DNA from: Streptomyces rishiriensis
GTDB taxonomy: Bacteria; Actinomycetota; Actinomycetes; Streptomycetales; Streptomycetaceae
DNA: 64,000 nt
Reading direction: 5' to 3'
NCBI RefSeq assembly: GCF_003112535.1
Contig: NZ_BEWA01000016.1
Coordinates: 62,001 to 126,000, forward strand
Shown here: positions 15,731 through 24,132 of the stretch, piece by piece
Position numbering within the stretch: position 1 is the first letter of the stretch
Layout of the letters: each line of letters begins with the position of its first letter
Notes under the pieces: generated by a model
What the model was told of the DNA's origin: nothing
The model's database searches: none
Seen by the model: the letters and a program-made list of their open reading frames with translations, nothing else
Translations under genes and position numbers: made by a program

Positions 15731-16878
15731 CGCAGCCTCCCCAGCACGCTCATCTCGTAGTGCTGGGCGCCCGAGCCGGCGTTGCCGACGACCGCGAGCT
15801 CCGCGCCCTCGACCTGGTGAACCGCCGTGCGGCGCAACTGACGTACGGCCTCGATCACTTTGAGCGTCATCTGCTGGGTCCCGTTCCACGCGTACGACAG
15901 ACAGCCGCCGTCCGGGTTGACGGGGTGCTTGCCCCCGACCTCGATGGCGCCGCTCGCGGCCAGCGGTCCGCCCTCCCCCTCCCCGCACAGTCCGAGGACC
16001 TCCAACTGCCGGATGATCTCGAAGGAGTTGGGGTCGTAGAGGGAGAAGACGTCCACGTCGTGCGCGCTCACCCCGGCCATCGCGTAGGAACGTGTCGCGG
16101 CGTCCCGGCCGAGCCCGCCGACCTCCCGGTACAGCGCCGGGTTGGCGTAGGCGGCCTGGTGGTACTCCATGCCGCCGCCGAGGACGGCGACGGGCGGGTG
16201 CGGCAGATCGCGGGCGCGTTCGGCGGTGGTCACCACGATCGCGGCGCCGCCCTCGCCGACGATGCAGCAGTCCAGCAGGTGGAACGGGGTGGCCACCATG
16301 CGGGAGGCGAGCACGTCGTCGGCGGTGTACGGACCGCGCCCGTACATCATCGCCTCCGGGTTGGTCGCGCCGTTGTTGCGGATGGTCGCGGCGACCTCCG
16401 CGAGCTGGCGGGAGGTCGTGCCGTACTCGTGCATGTGCCGTGCGGCGACCAGCGCGAACTGGGCGACGACATAGCCGCCCCACACGTCGGCGAACTCCAG
16501 CGCCACCCCGGCGCCGACCGGGCCGGCGCCGCGCGCGACCAGTTTGCAGCCTCCGACCACGACGGTGTCGGCGTAGCCGGCGCGGACGGCGGCGGCCGCC
16601 TTGAGCAGGCCCCGGGAGCCCGCGTTGTCGAGCATCGAGTCGCTCGTCCAGCGCAGGCCGTGGCCCAGCAGCCGGGCCCAGGAACTGCCCTCGCCGGGCA
16701 CTCCGCCCGGGCCCGGCCAGTCGACCTGCGCGCCGTCGACGTCCGACCGAGTGAGCCCGGCGTCGGTGAGCGCTCCGGTCACCGCTTCCAGGGCGAGGTC
16801 CATCGCGTCACGGTCCGGCAGGGACAGGGCCTGCTCGGTGGCGTACACCCCGACGACGACGGGCCGGCGGTCGCTCAT
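15727..16878 (-). CDS. Thiolase-fold retro-aldolase (Ltp2-like), nucleophilic Cys absent
   Basis: A 383-residue thiolase-superfamily protein of the SCP-2/Ltp type. The position of the thiolase nucleophile reads S-M-L-D-N-A-G-S-R-G (81-90), with no cysteine, so Claisen cleavage is unlikely. Ltp2-like features are kept: D-V-D-V-F-S-L-Y-D, L-C-G-E-G-E-G-G and H-P-V-N-P-D-G-G-C-L-S. Ltp2 cleaves a tertiary beta-hydroxyacyl-CoA to a ketone and propionyl-CoA with a DUF35 partner, which is encoded directly downstream. It is preceded (4-nt gap) by an acyl-CoA ligase and an aldehyde dehydrogenase, suggesting a sequence of aldehyde to acid, CoA ester, then retro-aldol cleavage. Confidence 0.8.
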   Translation of the reverse strand: MSDRRPVVVGVYATEQALSLPDRDAMDLALEAVTGALTDAGLTRSDVDGAQVDWPGPGGVPGEGSSWARLLGHGLRWTSDSMLDNAGSRGLLKAAAAVRAGYADTVVVGGCKLVARGAGPVGAGVALEFADVWGGYVVAQFALVAARHMHEYGTTSRQLAEVAATIRNNGATNPEAMMYGRGPYTADDVLASRMVATPFHLLDCCIVGEGGAAIVVTTAERARDLPHPPVAVLGGGMEYHQAAYANPALYREVGGLGRDAATRSYAMAGVSAHDVDVFSLYDPNSFEIIRQLEVLGLCGEGEGGPLAASGAIEVGGKHPVNPDGGCLSYAWNGTQQMTLKVIEAVRQLRRTAVHQVEGAELAVVGNAGSGAQHYEMSVLGRLR

Positions 16879-16882
16879 CGCG

Positions 16883-18487
16883 TCACCGTCCCGCGCCGAG
16901 CGTGTCGCCGCCGGGATAGCCGCCGCCGCCGAAGCGGGAGTCGAGCGCCTCGTAGTCCTTGGCGTGGTCCTTCGTCCGCGGCAGGGCGTCGACGAACTCC
17001 ACGGTCTTCGGCTTCTTGTACGAGGCGATGCGTGTCCGGCAGTGCTCGACGATGTCCTGCGCGGTGACCGCGTCGGCGTCCGCGTGCAGCACCACGACGG
17101 CCTTGACGTCCTGCGCCCAGCGCTGGTTGGGCACGCCGATCACGGCGGCCTCCTTCACCGCGGCGTGCGATTCGATGCAGTTCTCGACCTCGGCCGGGAA
17201 GATGTTCTCGGCGGCGGACTTCAGCATGCGGGTCGTCGTCCCGAGGAAGCTGATCGTGCCGTCGCTCTCGCGCCGTCCGAGGTCGGTGGTGTGCCACCAG
17301 CCGAAGCGGAAGCGCTCCGCGTTGATCTCCGGCCGGTTCCAGTAGCCGAGGTGGACCAGGTCGCCGCGGACGCAGATCTCGCCGGCCACCCCCGCGGGGC
17401 ACTCGGCGCCGGTGCCGTCGAGGACTCGAACGGCGGTGAACGGACCCGGGCGTCCCGCGTTGCCGGCGCCGCTCCCGCCGTAGGCCCCGGTCACGGCGAA
17501 GCCGGTGACCTCGGTCTGTCCGTACCCGCGGCCCTCGCCGCCGCCGTTGCGGGTGAAGCGGCTGGCGTCCGTGGGCACGGTGCCCTGCCACAGAGGTGCG
17601 GCGACGCTCGCCCGCAGGTGGGAGAGGTCGTGTCCGGCCTCGCGGTTCAACGCGACGAGCTGCGCGATGGTCGGCGGCATCAGATAGGCGTGGGTGCACC
17701 GCTCCCCCGCCAGCAGGGGGAGCAGCTCCTCGGCGACCACGCGGCGGACGATCACGTTCTTGCCGCCGTGCACGAAGGCCGGGACGCCCCAGAACTGGTA
17801 GTTGCCGATGTGGAACATCGGTCCGGCGCCGAGGAAGGCGGTCTCGGCGCCGATGTCCCCCATCCAGGCGGCGCTCGCGCCCATGGCGAGCAGGTTGCGG
17901 TGCGAGAGCATCGAGCCGGACTGCCGTCCGGAGATCGCGGCGGTGTAGATGACCAGCAGCGCGACGTCGGGGTCGACGTCGACGGCCGGGTCCTCGGGTG
18001 AGCCGGAGGCCAGGAACGCCTCGTACGAACCGGGTCCCTCGGTGTCGTGCCGCAGCCACAACGCGCCGTGCTCGTCGCCCAGTTCGGCCCGTGCCTTGCT
18101 GACGGTGTCGCCGATCTCCTCGTCCTGCCAGATGACGACCCGGGGGCCGAAGTCCTCGACGGCGAACGCCATTTCGGGGGCGGCCCAGCGCCAGTAGCCG
18201 GGACAGACCATGGCGCCGATCTTCGCGGCGGCGCCGAGCAGCTCCCAGACGCGGAAGGAGTTCTGGCCCAGCCACAGGACGCGGTCGCCGCGTCCGACCC
18301 CGGCGTCCGTGAGGGCGTGGGCCAGCCGGTTGGTGCGCTCGTCGAGCTGCGGCCAGGTCAGCCGGACGTCGCCGTCCACGAGGGCGACGCGGTCGGGGTA
18401 GGACCTGCGGTGCTCGCGGACGACGTCGCCGAACGTCAGACGGCGGGCGCGGGGGTCCGGGGTGTTGCCTCCGGGGGGATTCAGCAC
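16883..18487 (-). CDS. Acyl-CoA synthetase (AMP-forming), divergent P-loop
   Basis: A 534-residue ANL-family ligase of full length. The usual Y-T-S-G-T-T-G-x-P-K-G loop is changed to Y-T-A-A-I-S-G-R-Q-S-G, losing the Lys. The A5 motif Y-G-Q-T-E and the W-W-H-T-T-D-L-G (A7-like) motif are present, and a Lys in the C-terminal P-R-T-K-D-H-A-K stretch may be the A10 residue. GTG 18487 has AGGAG 5 nt upstream. It lies between the aldehyde dehydrogenase and the retro-aldolase, so it probably forms the CoA ester of the acid made by the former. Confidence 0.83.
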   Translation of the reverse strand: MLNPPGGNTPDPRARRLTFGDVVREHRRSYPDRVALVDGDVRLTWPQLDERTNRLAHALTDAGVGRGDRVLWLGQNSFRVWELLGAAAKIGAMVCPGYWRWAAPEMAFAVEDFGPRVVIWQDEEIGDTVSKARAELGDEHGALWLRHDTEGPGSYEAFLASGSPEDPAVDVDPDVALLVIYTAAISGRQSGSMLSHRNLLAMGASAAWMGDIGAETAFLGAGPMFHIGNYQFWGVPAFVHGGKNVIVRRVVAEELLPLLAGERCTHAYLMPPTIAQLVALNREAGHDLSHLRASVAAPLWQGTVPTDASRFTRNGGGEGRGYGQTEVTGFAVTGAYGGSGAGNAGRPGPFTAVRVLDGTGAECPAGVAGEICVRGDLVHLGYWNRPEINAERFRFGWWHTTDLGRRESDGTISFLGTTTRMLKSAAENIFPAEVENCIESHAAVKEAAVIGVPNQRWAQDVKAVVVLHADADAVTAQDIVEHCRTRIASYKKPKTVEFVDALPRTKDHAKDYEALDSRFGGGGYPGGDTLGAGR

Positions 18488-18508
18488 GTGGTCTCCTGTG
18501 CGGTCTCG

Positions 18509-19999
18509 TCAGACGCGGGCTACGCCGACGCCTTTGACGTGGATGAACTCGTCGAGCCCTGCCCGGCCGCCCTCTCGCCCGAAGCCGCTGATGCCGACCC
18601 CGCCGAACGGCGTGGCGGGCGAGGTGATCGGGTTCGGGCCGGGGTTGACGTAGACCGTCCCGGCCCTGAGCCGCGGCACCAGGCGGTTGACGCGTGCGAT
18701 GTCACGGGTCTGGACGTAGGCGGACAGGCCGTACTCGGTGTCGTTGGCGAGGGCGACGGCCTCGTCCTCGGTGTCGAAGGGGGTGAGGGCGAGAACCGGG
18801 CCGAAGATCTCCCGCCGGGCGAGGTCGCTGCGGTTGTCGACGTCGGCGAACACGGTCGGGGAGACGAAGTAGCCGCCGGACTCGATGCGTTCGCCTCCGT
18901 ACACGAGTCGGCCCGCGCGCTCGTGGACCGCCTTGTCGATCACTTTCCGGACGCGGTCGCGGGCTGCTTCGTCGATCAGGGGCCCGATGTAGGTCGTCGG
19001 GTCGAGCGGGTCGCCCACCGGCAGGTGGGCCATGACCCCTGCCACGCGCGCGACGACCTCGTCGTAGACCGGGCGTTCGACCAGCAGCCGGGTCGGCAGT
19101 GCGCAGCCCTGGCCGGTGTTGCTCATGGCGAAGGCCGCGCAGTACGGCACGACGGTGTCCAGGTCGGTGTCGGCGAAGAGCAGGTTGGCGGACTTGCCGC
19201 CCAGCTCGAAGACGACGGGCTTGAGGGTGCGGGCGGCGCTCGCCATGATGCGGCGCGCGGTGGCGGGCCCGCCCGTGAAGGAGATCTTGTCGACGCCGGG
19301 GTGCGTCACCAGGGCCTCGCCCGCGTCGCCGAGCCCGGTGACGACGTTGATCACGCCGTCGGGGATGCCCGCCTCACGGGCCAGGTCGGCGAAGAGCAGG
19401 GCGGAGAACGGTGTGGACTCGGCCGGTTTGACGACCACGGTGTTCCCGGCGGCCAGCGACGGCGGGACCTTCATGCCCAGGGACAGCGCGGGTGAGTTCC
19501 AGGTGATGATGTGGCCGATGACGCCGTACGGCTCGGCGAGGGTGTACTCGACGTTCTCGTGCGGGCTGTAGGCCGCGCCGACCATGCCCTCGATCTTGTC
19601 GGCCCAGCCGGCGTAGTACGCGGTCCACTCGGCGACGTGCGCTCCGACGTTCTCCGCCCAGCCGCCGATGCAGACGCCGTTCTCGAGCGGGCAGATCGCG
19701 GCGAAGTCGTCGACGTGCTCGCGGATGAGCTGGGCGAAGCGGGTGAGCAGGCGGCGGCGCTCGGCGGGCCTCATGGCGCCCCACACCTCGAAGGCCTGGC
19801 GGGCGGCGGACACGGCCCGGTCCACTTCGGCGGACCCCGCGAGCGGGATGCGAGCCTGGACGAGTCCGGTCGCGGGGTTGACGTGATCGTGCACGCCGCC
19901 GCTCGCCTCGTGGAGATCCTTGCCGCCGATGACGAGCCGGGGACGCGGCAGGTGCCGCTCGGCCCGTTCCTGGTGCAGCTTCACGTCGACCGTGACCAC
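18509..19999 (-). CDS. NAD(P)+-dependent aldehyde dehydrogenase
   Basis: A 496-residue ALDH superfamily enzyme with all key parts: cofactor motif F-T-G-G-P-A-T-A-R (~247), catalytic Glu in F-E-L-G-G-K-S (~270) and catalytic Cys in N-T-G-Q-G-C-A-L-P-T-R (~303). It oxidises an aldehyde to a carboxylic acid. GTG 19999 follows GGGAGG. It is first in the leftward operon ALDH - ligase - aldolase - DUF35 - GntR, with TAGATA 45 bp upstream. Confidence 0.9.
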   Translation of the reverse strand: MVTVDVKLHQERAERHLPRPRLVIGGKDLHEASGGVHDHVNPATGLVQARIPLAGSAEVDRAVSAARQAFEVWGAMRPAERRRLLTRFAQLIREHVDDFAAICPLENGVCIGGWAENVGAHVAEWTAYYAGWADKIEGMVGAAYSPHENVEYTLAEPYGVIGHIITWNSPALSLGMKVPPSLAAGNTVVVKPAESTPFSALLFADLAREAGIPDGVINVVTGLGDAGEALVTHPGVDKISFTGGPATARRIMASAARTLKPVVFELGGKSANLLFADTDLDTVVPYCAAFAMSNTGQGCALPTRLLVERPVYDEVVARVAGVMAHLPVGDPLDPTTYIGPLIDEAARDRVRKVIDKAVHERAGRLVYGGERIESGGYFVSPTVFADVDNRSDLARREIFGPVLALTPFDTEDEAVALANDTEYGLSAYVQTRDIARVNRLVPRLRAGTVYVNPGPNPITSPATPFGGVGISGFGREGGRAGLDEFIHVKGVGVARV

Positions 20000-20098
20000 G
20001 GTGCCTCCCGGAGCCCGCTACCCTGACATGCGTACAGCTTAAATAGATAACCTATTTAGCCGAACCAATCAATGCTCCGCACCGGCCGGGCGACGCGC
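20000..20098. promoter_or_regulatory. Promoter with TAGATA element inside an inverted repeat
   Basis: AAATAG (20041-20046) and CTATTT (20052-20057) form an inverted repeat with a 5-bp spacer that contains the TAGATA core (20044-20049). It lies ~45 bp before the aldehyde dehydrogenase start and is one of the two clearest palindromic versions of the shared element. Confidence 0.62.
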
Positions 20099-21241
20099 TC
20101 ACAGTCCCAGCGACCGCCCGACGATCTCCTGCATGATCTCCGAGGTGCCGCCGAACACCCGCTGCACCCGGCTGTCCCGCCAGATGCGGGCGATCTCGTA
20201 CTCGTTGACGTAGCCGTAGCCGCCGAAGAGCTGCATGCAGCGATCGATGACCTGCCAGCCGGTCTCCGTCGTCCAGTACTTGGCCGCGGCGGCCTCCTCG
20301 GCCGTCAGCTCGCCCTCGACCAGCGCCATGATGCAGCCGTCCAGGTGGACCCGGGCGACCTGCAGTGTGGCCTTCATGTCGGCCAGGGCGAACCTGTTCG
20401 CCTGGAACCGGCCGATCGGCCGGCCGAAGGCGGTGCGGTCCTTGGCGTACTCCAGCGCGCACCCGAAGGCCCGCTCGGCGGACGCGAGTGCGGCGACGGC
20501 GATGGCGAGCCGCTCGGTAGGGAGGTTGCCCATCATGTGGTAGAAACCGCGCCCCTCCTGTCCGATGAGGTTCTCGGCGGGGACGCGGACCTCGCGGAAG
20601 AAGAGTTCGGCGGTGTCCTGGGCCTTCATGCCGATCTTGTCGAGCTTGCGTCCCCGTTCGAAGCCCTCGGCGCCGCGCTCGACGACGATCAGGCTGATGC
20701 CCTTGTGGCCGGCGTCCGGGTCGGTCTTGCAGGCGACGATGACGAGGTCGGCCAGGATGCCGTTGGTGATGAAGGTCTTGGAGCCGTCGATCACCCATGC
20801 GTCGCCGTCCCGGCGGGCGGTGGTGCGGATGCCCTTGAGGTCGGACCCGGCGGCCGGCTCGGACAGTGCGAGCGCGCAGATCGTCTCACCCGCGATGACG
20901 CCGGGGAGCCAGCGGGCCTTCTGCTCCGGGGTGGTGAGCTGCATCAGATAGGGCGGGATGACGTCGTTCTGCAGGCCGAGCCCTATGCCGACCGAGCCGG
21001 TGGCCGCCATCTCCTCCGCCATGACGGCGTTGTAGCGGAAGTCCTGGATGCCCTGGCCGCCGTACTCCTCGGGGAACTGCCAGCCGATGAGTCCGGCCTT
21101 GCCCGCGGCCGCCCACGCGGCGCGGCCCACCTGCCCCTCACGCTCCCACTCCTCGGTGTGCGGGACGCATTCCCGCAGGTAGTAGGAGCGGGCGGTCTCC
21201 CGGAACAGCTGGTGCTCGTCGGTGAAGATCGTACGGCGCAT
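20099..21241 (-). CDS. Acyl-CoA dehydrogenase, homomeric type
   Basis: A 380-residue ACAD of the isovaleryl/long-chain branch. L-S-E-P-A-A-G-S-D-L-K (~125) and K-T-F-I-T-N-G form the FAD site. The C-terminal motif is V-F-G-G-T-S-E-I-M-Q-E, with Gly where medium-chain enzymes have the catalytic Glu. A Glu in P-T-E-R-L (~245) is placed as in isovaleryl-CoA dehydrogenase, where the base lies on that helix. It is monocistronic and divergent from a BadH/BadK-like operon, so it may be the first, alpha,beta-dehydrogenating step for the same alicyclic acyl-CoA. Confidence 0.87.
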   Translation of the reverse strand: MRRTIFTDEHQLFRETARSYYLRECVPHTEEWEREGQVGRAAWAAAGKAGLIGWQFPEEYGGQGIQDFRYNAVMAEEMAATGSVGIGLGLQNDVIPPYLMQLTTPEQKARWLPGVIAGETICALALSEPAAGSDLKGIRTTARRDGDAWVIDGSKTFITNGILADLVIVACKTDPDAGHKGISLIVVERGAEGFERGRKLDKIGMKAQDTAELFFREVRVPAENLIGQEGRGFYHMMGNLPTERLAIAVAALASAERAFGCALEYAKDRTAFGRPIGRFQANRFALADMKATLQVARVHLDGCIMALVEGELTAEEAAAAKYWTTETGWQVIDRCMQLFGGYGYVNEYEIARIWRDSRVQRVFGGTSEIMQEIVGRSLGL

Positions 21242-21341
21242 GCTCGACTCCGCTCCCGGTTCTCACGCGTTCGCATCTCGCTTATTTAGCTGAAGTAGTT
21301 ATACGATAGCGCTGTTTTCAGTACCGGGCGAGGGAGGACGC
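21242..21341. promoter_or_regulatory. Divergent promoter region with TAGTTA element
   Basis: TAGTTA at 21296-21301 in the AT-rich stretch TTATTTAGCTGAAGTAGTTA lies 55 bp from the leftward ACAD start and 41 bp before the rightward SDR start. Same core as the other catabolic promoters. Confidence 0.6.
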
Positions 21342-22097
21342 GTGAGCGTACGGGACAAGGTGGCGCTCGTCACCGGAGCGGGGCGCGGCATCGGGGAGGC
21401 GATCGCCGACCGGTTCGCCGCCCAGGGAGCCGCGGTCGCCGTCTGCGACCTGGACCCGGAGACCGCGGAGAAGGCTGCCGCACAGCTCGCGGAGCGGTAC
21501 GCGGTGCGGACCACGGGAGTCGGCGCGGACATCTCCGACAGCGCGGCCGTGCACGCGGCCGTGCAGCGGGTGACGGCCGCACTCGGGCCGGTGGAGGTAT
21601 TGGTCAACAATGCCGCCATCGACGTCATCGGCCGGTTCGTCGACAGCGGCGAGGACACCTGGGACCGCATCATCGGCGTCAATCTGCGCGGCACGATCAC
21701 GATGACCCGGGCGGTGCTCGACCCGATGATCGAGCGCGGCGGCGGCCGGATCGTCCACATCGCCTCGGACGCCGGCCGGGTCGGATCCTCCGGCGAGGTC
21801 GTGTACTCCGCGACGAAGGGCGGCGTCATCGCCTTCGGCAAGGCACTCGCCCGCGAGGTCGCCCGGCACGGCATCACCGTGAACAGCGTCTGCCCGGGCC
21901 CGACCGACACCGCGCTGCTCGGGCAGGTCGCCGAGTACAGCCGGAAGATGTACGACGCGACCGTGCGGGCCGTCCCGTTGCGCCGCGTCGCCCGGCCCGC
22001 CGAGATCGCCGGCCTGGTGGCCTTCCTCGCGTCCGACGACGCCGCCTACATGACCGGGCAGACGCTGTCGGTCAGCGGCGGCCTGACCATGGTCTGA
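21342..22097 (+). CDS. SDR dehydrogenase, BadH-like (hydroxy-alicyclic acyl-CoA)
   Basis: A 251-residue classical SDR: T-G-A-G-R-G-I-G (~11-18), N-N-A-A (~87), and the catalytic region S-D-A-G-R-V-G-S-S-G-E-V-V-Y-S-A-T-K-G-G. That region closely resembles BadH, the 2-hydroxycyclohexanecarboxyl-CoA dehydrogenase of Rhodopseudomonas palustris. AGGGAGG precedes the GTG start. The gene begins the rightward operon SDR - enoyl-CoA hydratase - CoA-transferase - SDR - DoxX - ACAD. Assignment to an alicyclic 2-hydroxyacyl-CoA is an inference from recalled similarity. Confidence 0.83.
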   Translation: MSVRDKVALVTGAGRGIGEAIADRFAAQGAAVAVCDLDPETAEKAAAQLAERYAVRTTGVGADISDSAAVHAAVQRVTAALGPVEVLVNNAAIDVIGRFVDSGEDTWDRIIGVNLRGTITMTRAVLDPMIERGGGRIVHIASDAGRVGSSGEVVYSATKGGVIAFGKALAREVARHGITVNSVCPGPTDTALLGQVAEYSRKMYDATVRAVPLRRVARPAEIAGLVAFLASDDAAYMTGQTLSVSGGLTMV

Positions 22098-22098
22098 G

Positions 22099-22878
22099 GT
22101 GAGCACCGTGCTGCGTGTCGACATCCGCGACAGACTCGCCGTGCTGACCCTGGACCGGCCCGGGCGGCTCAACGCCATCGGCTCCGACACCGCGCGGCGG
22201 CTGACCGAGGCCCTGAACGACGTCCGCGACGACGACGACGTCCGTGCCGTGGTGCTGACCGGCGCGGGCCGGGCCTTCTCGGCCGGCGCCGACCTCGGTG
22301 AGATCGAGTCCTTCTCCGCGCCCGGGCAGTTCCGCGCCTTCGTGGGGCGCCTGACCGACGTGTACGCGCTCCTGGCGGCCTTCCCCAAGCCCTCGGTCGC
22401 CGCCGTCCACGGCTTCGCCTTCGGCGGCGGTCTGGAACTGGCCCTCGCCTGCGACCTGCGGGTGGCGGAGCGCGGCGCGCGGCTCGGGCTGCCCGAGATG
22501 AAGCTGGGCGTCCTGCCGGGCGCGGGCGGCACCCAGCGGCTCCCGCGCCTGCTGCCGACGGCCATCGCCAAGCAGATGATCCTCACCGGCGAACCGATCG
22601 ACGCGGAGCGCGCCTGGCAGCTCGGTCTGGTCAACGAACTGGCCGAGCCCGGCGGAGTGCTCGCCGCCGCCGAGAAGCTGGCCGCAGGGCTGACGGCCGG
22701 AGCGCCGCTCGCCCTCGCGGCGGGCAAGCGGCTGATCGACTACGGACTCGGCATGGACCTGGAGACGGCGATCGCGTACGAGCGCGAGACGGTGTCGGTG
22801 CTGTTCGCCACCGAAGACCGGGAGGAGGGCCTCAAGGCCTTCCGCGAGCGCCGGCCGGGAGAGTTCCGCGGCAGGTAG
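22099..22878 (+). CDS. Enoyl-CoA hydratase with canonical catalytic Glu pair
   Basis: A 259-residue crotonase, the only hydratase here with both classical glutamates: F-G-G-G-L-E-L-A-L-A-C-D and L-G-L-P-E-M-K-L-G-V-L-P-G-A-G-G-T-Q-R-L. This fits true enoyl-CoA hydration, with BadK (cyclohex-1-ene-1-carboxyl-CoA hydratase) as a possible counterpart given the BadH-like gene just upstream. The GTG start follows the previous stop by one base. Confidence 0.88.
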   Translation: MSTVLRVDIRDRLAVLTLDRPGRLNAIGSDTARRLTEALNDVRDDDDVRAVVLTGAGRAFSAGADLGEIESFSAPGQFRAFVGRLTDVYALLAAFPKPSVAAVHGFAFGGGLELALACDLRVAERGARLGLPEMKLGVLPGAGGTQRLPRLLPTAIAKQMILTGEPIDAERAWQLGLVNELAEPGGVLAAAEKLAAGLTAGAPLALAAGKRLIDYGLGMDLETAIAYERETVSVLFATEDREEGLKAFRERRPGEFRGR

Positions 22879-22920
22879 GCCGCACGAAGCATCCCGTCAC
22901 TTTTCAACCGGAGGTGGGCC

Positions 22921-24075
22921 GTGCGGCCGCTGGAAGGCATTTCTGTCGTCGAGTTGGGCATGTGGGTGGCGGCTCCGGCCGCGGCCACCATGCTCGCGGA
23001 CTGGGGTGCGGACGTGGTGAAGGTGGAGGCGCCGACCGGCGACCCGAACCGGTACACGCTCCGTCACGTCGGCCAGGACATCGACAGCGCGCCCCCGTTC
23101 GAGACCGACAACCGGGGCAAGCGCGGGATCGTCCTCGACCTGAGGTCCGAGGAGGGCAAGGCCGTACTGGAGCGGCTGCTGGAACGCGCCGACGTCTTCG
23201 TCACCAACCTCCGCCCCGGCGCACTGGAGCGGCTCGGTCTGGCCCCGGACGAGCTGCGGGCCCGCCACCCCCGCCTGGTCGTCGGCACGCTGACGGGCTA
23301 CGGCTGGGCGGGAGCCGAGCGCGACCGGGCCGGATACGACGTCTCCGCCTTCTGGGCCCGGCCCGGCATCGCCGCCATGCTCAACCCGGCCGGTGAGCCG
23401 CCGCCCGGCATCCGCCCCGGACTCGGCGACCGCACGGCCGCGTCCAACCTGGTGGCGGGCGTGCTGGCCGCGCTGCTGCGCCGCGCACGCACCGGCGAGG
23501 GCGGCGTGGTGGACGTGTCGCTGCTGCGGTCCGGGACGTACGCCAACGGCAACGACCTCGCCCTGCAGAACTTCTTCGGCAAGCGCGGCCGAACCCGCCA
23601 CCGCACCGAGCACGAGTCCCCGCTCTACAACTGCTACCGGACCGCCGACGACCGCTGGTTCTGGCTCGTCGGCCTGGAGGGCAGCCGGCACTGGCCCGGC
23701 GTCGTCAAGGCGCTCGGCCGCCCGGACCTGGAGACGGACGAGCGGTTCGCGACGAGCGGCGCCCGGCGGGGCCACGTACGGGAACTGATCGCCGAGTTCG
23801 ACGCGGAGTTCGCACGGCGGCCGCTGACGGAGTGGGCGGCGCGGCTGGACGCCGAGGGCGTGTGGTGGGCGCCCGTGCAGACCCTGGCGGAGGTGTCCGC
23901 CGATCCGCAGGCAGAGGCGGTCGGGGCGTTCGTCGAACAGCCCGGCATGGGCGACGCGCCGCCCCTGAGGACGGTGGCGACGCCGGTCAGCTTCTGGGGC
24001 GTCGCCGACAAGCCGAGCACCGGTGCGCCGGTGCTCGGCGAGCACACCGACGACGTACTGCGCGAACTCGGCTGA
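22921..24075 (+). CDS. Family III CoA-transferase (CaiB/BaiF-type)
   Basis: A 384-residue family III CoA-transferase: V-V-K-V-E-A-P-T-G-D-P-N-R near residue 41, catalytic Asp in the G-L-G-D-R-T-A-A helix (~170), and C-terminal L-G-E-H-T-D-D-V-L. It is unlike the 2662 protein in the middle region (F-W-A-R-P-G-I), so the two probably serve different acids. GGAGGTGGGCC precedes the GTG start. It may load CoA onto the alicyclic acid handled by this operon. Confidence 0.87.
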   Translation: MRPLEGISVVELGMWVAAPAAATMLADWGADVVKVEAPTGDPNRYTLRHVGQDIDSAPPFETDNRGKRGIVLDLRSEEGKAVLERLLERADVFVTNLRPGALERLGLAPDELRARHPRLVVGTLTGYGWAGAERDRAGYDVSAFWARPGIAAMLNPAGEPPPGIRPGLGDRTAASNLVAGVLAALLRRARTGEGGVVDVSLLRSGTYANGNDLALQNFFGKRGRTRHRTEHESPLYNCYRTADDRWFWLVGLEGSRHWPGVVKALGRPDLETDERFATSGARRGHVRELIAEFDAEFARRPLTEWAARLDAEGVWWAPVQTLAEVSADPQAEAVGAFVEQPGMGDAPPLRTVATPVSFWGVADKPSTGAPVLGEHTDDVLRELG

Positions 24076-24077
24076 TC

Positions 24078-24101
24078 GCATACATGCGCATACATGCGCA
24101 G
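24078..24101. repeat. Short 10-bp direct repeat
   Basis: GCATACATGC occurs twice in tandem (24078-24087, 24088-24097), then a degenerate partial copy, in the 57-bp gap between the CoA-transferase and the SDR. No function is evident. Confidence 0.5.
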
Positions 24102-24132
24102 ACATCCGCTACTTCTGTTCTGGAGGCAGGAC

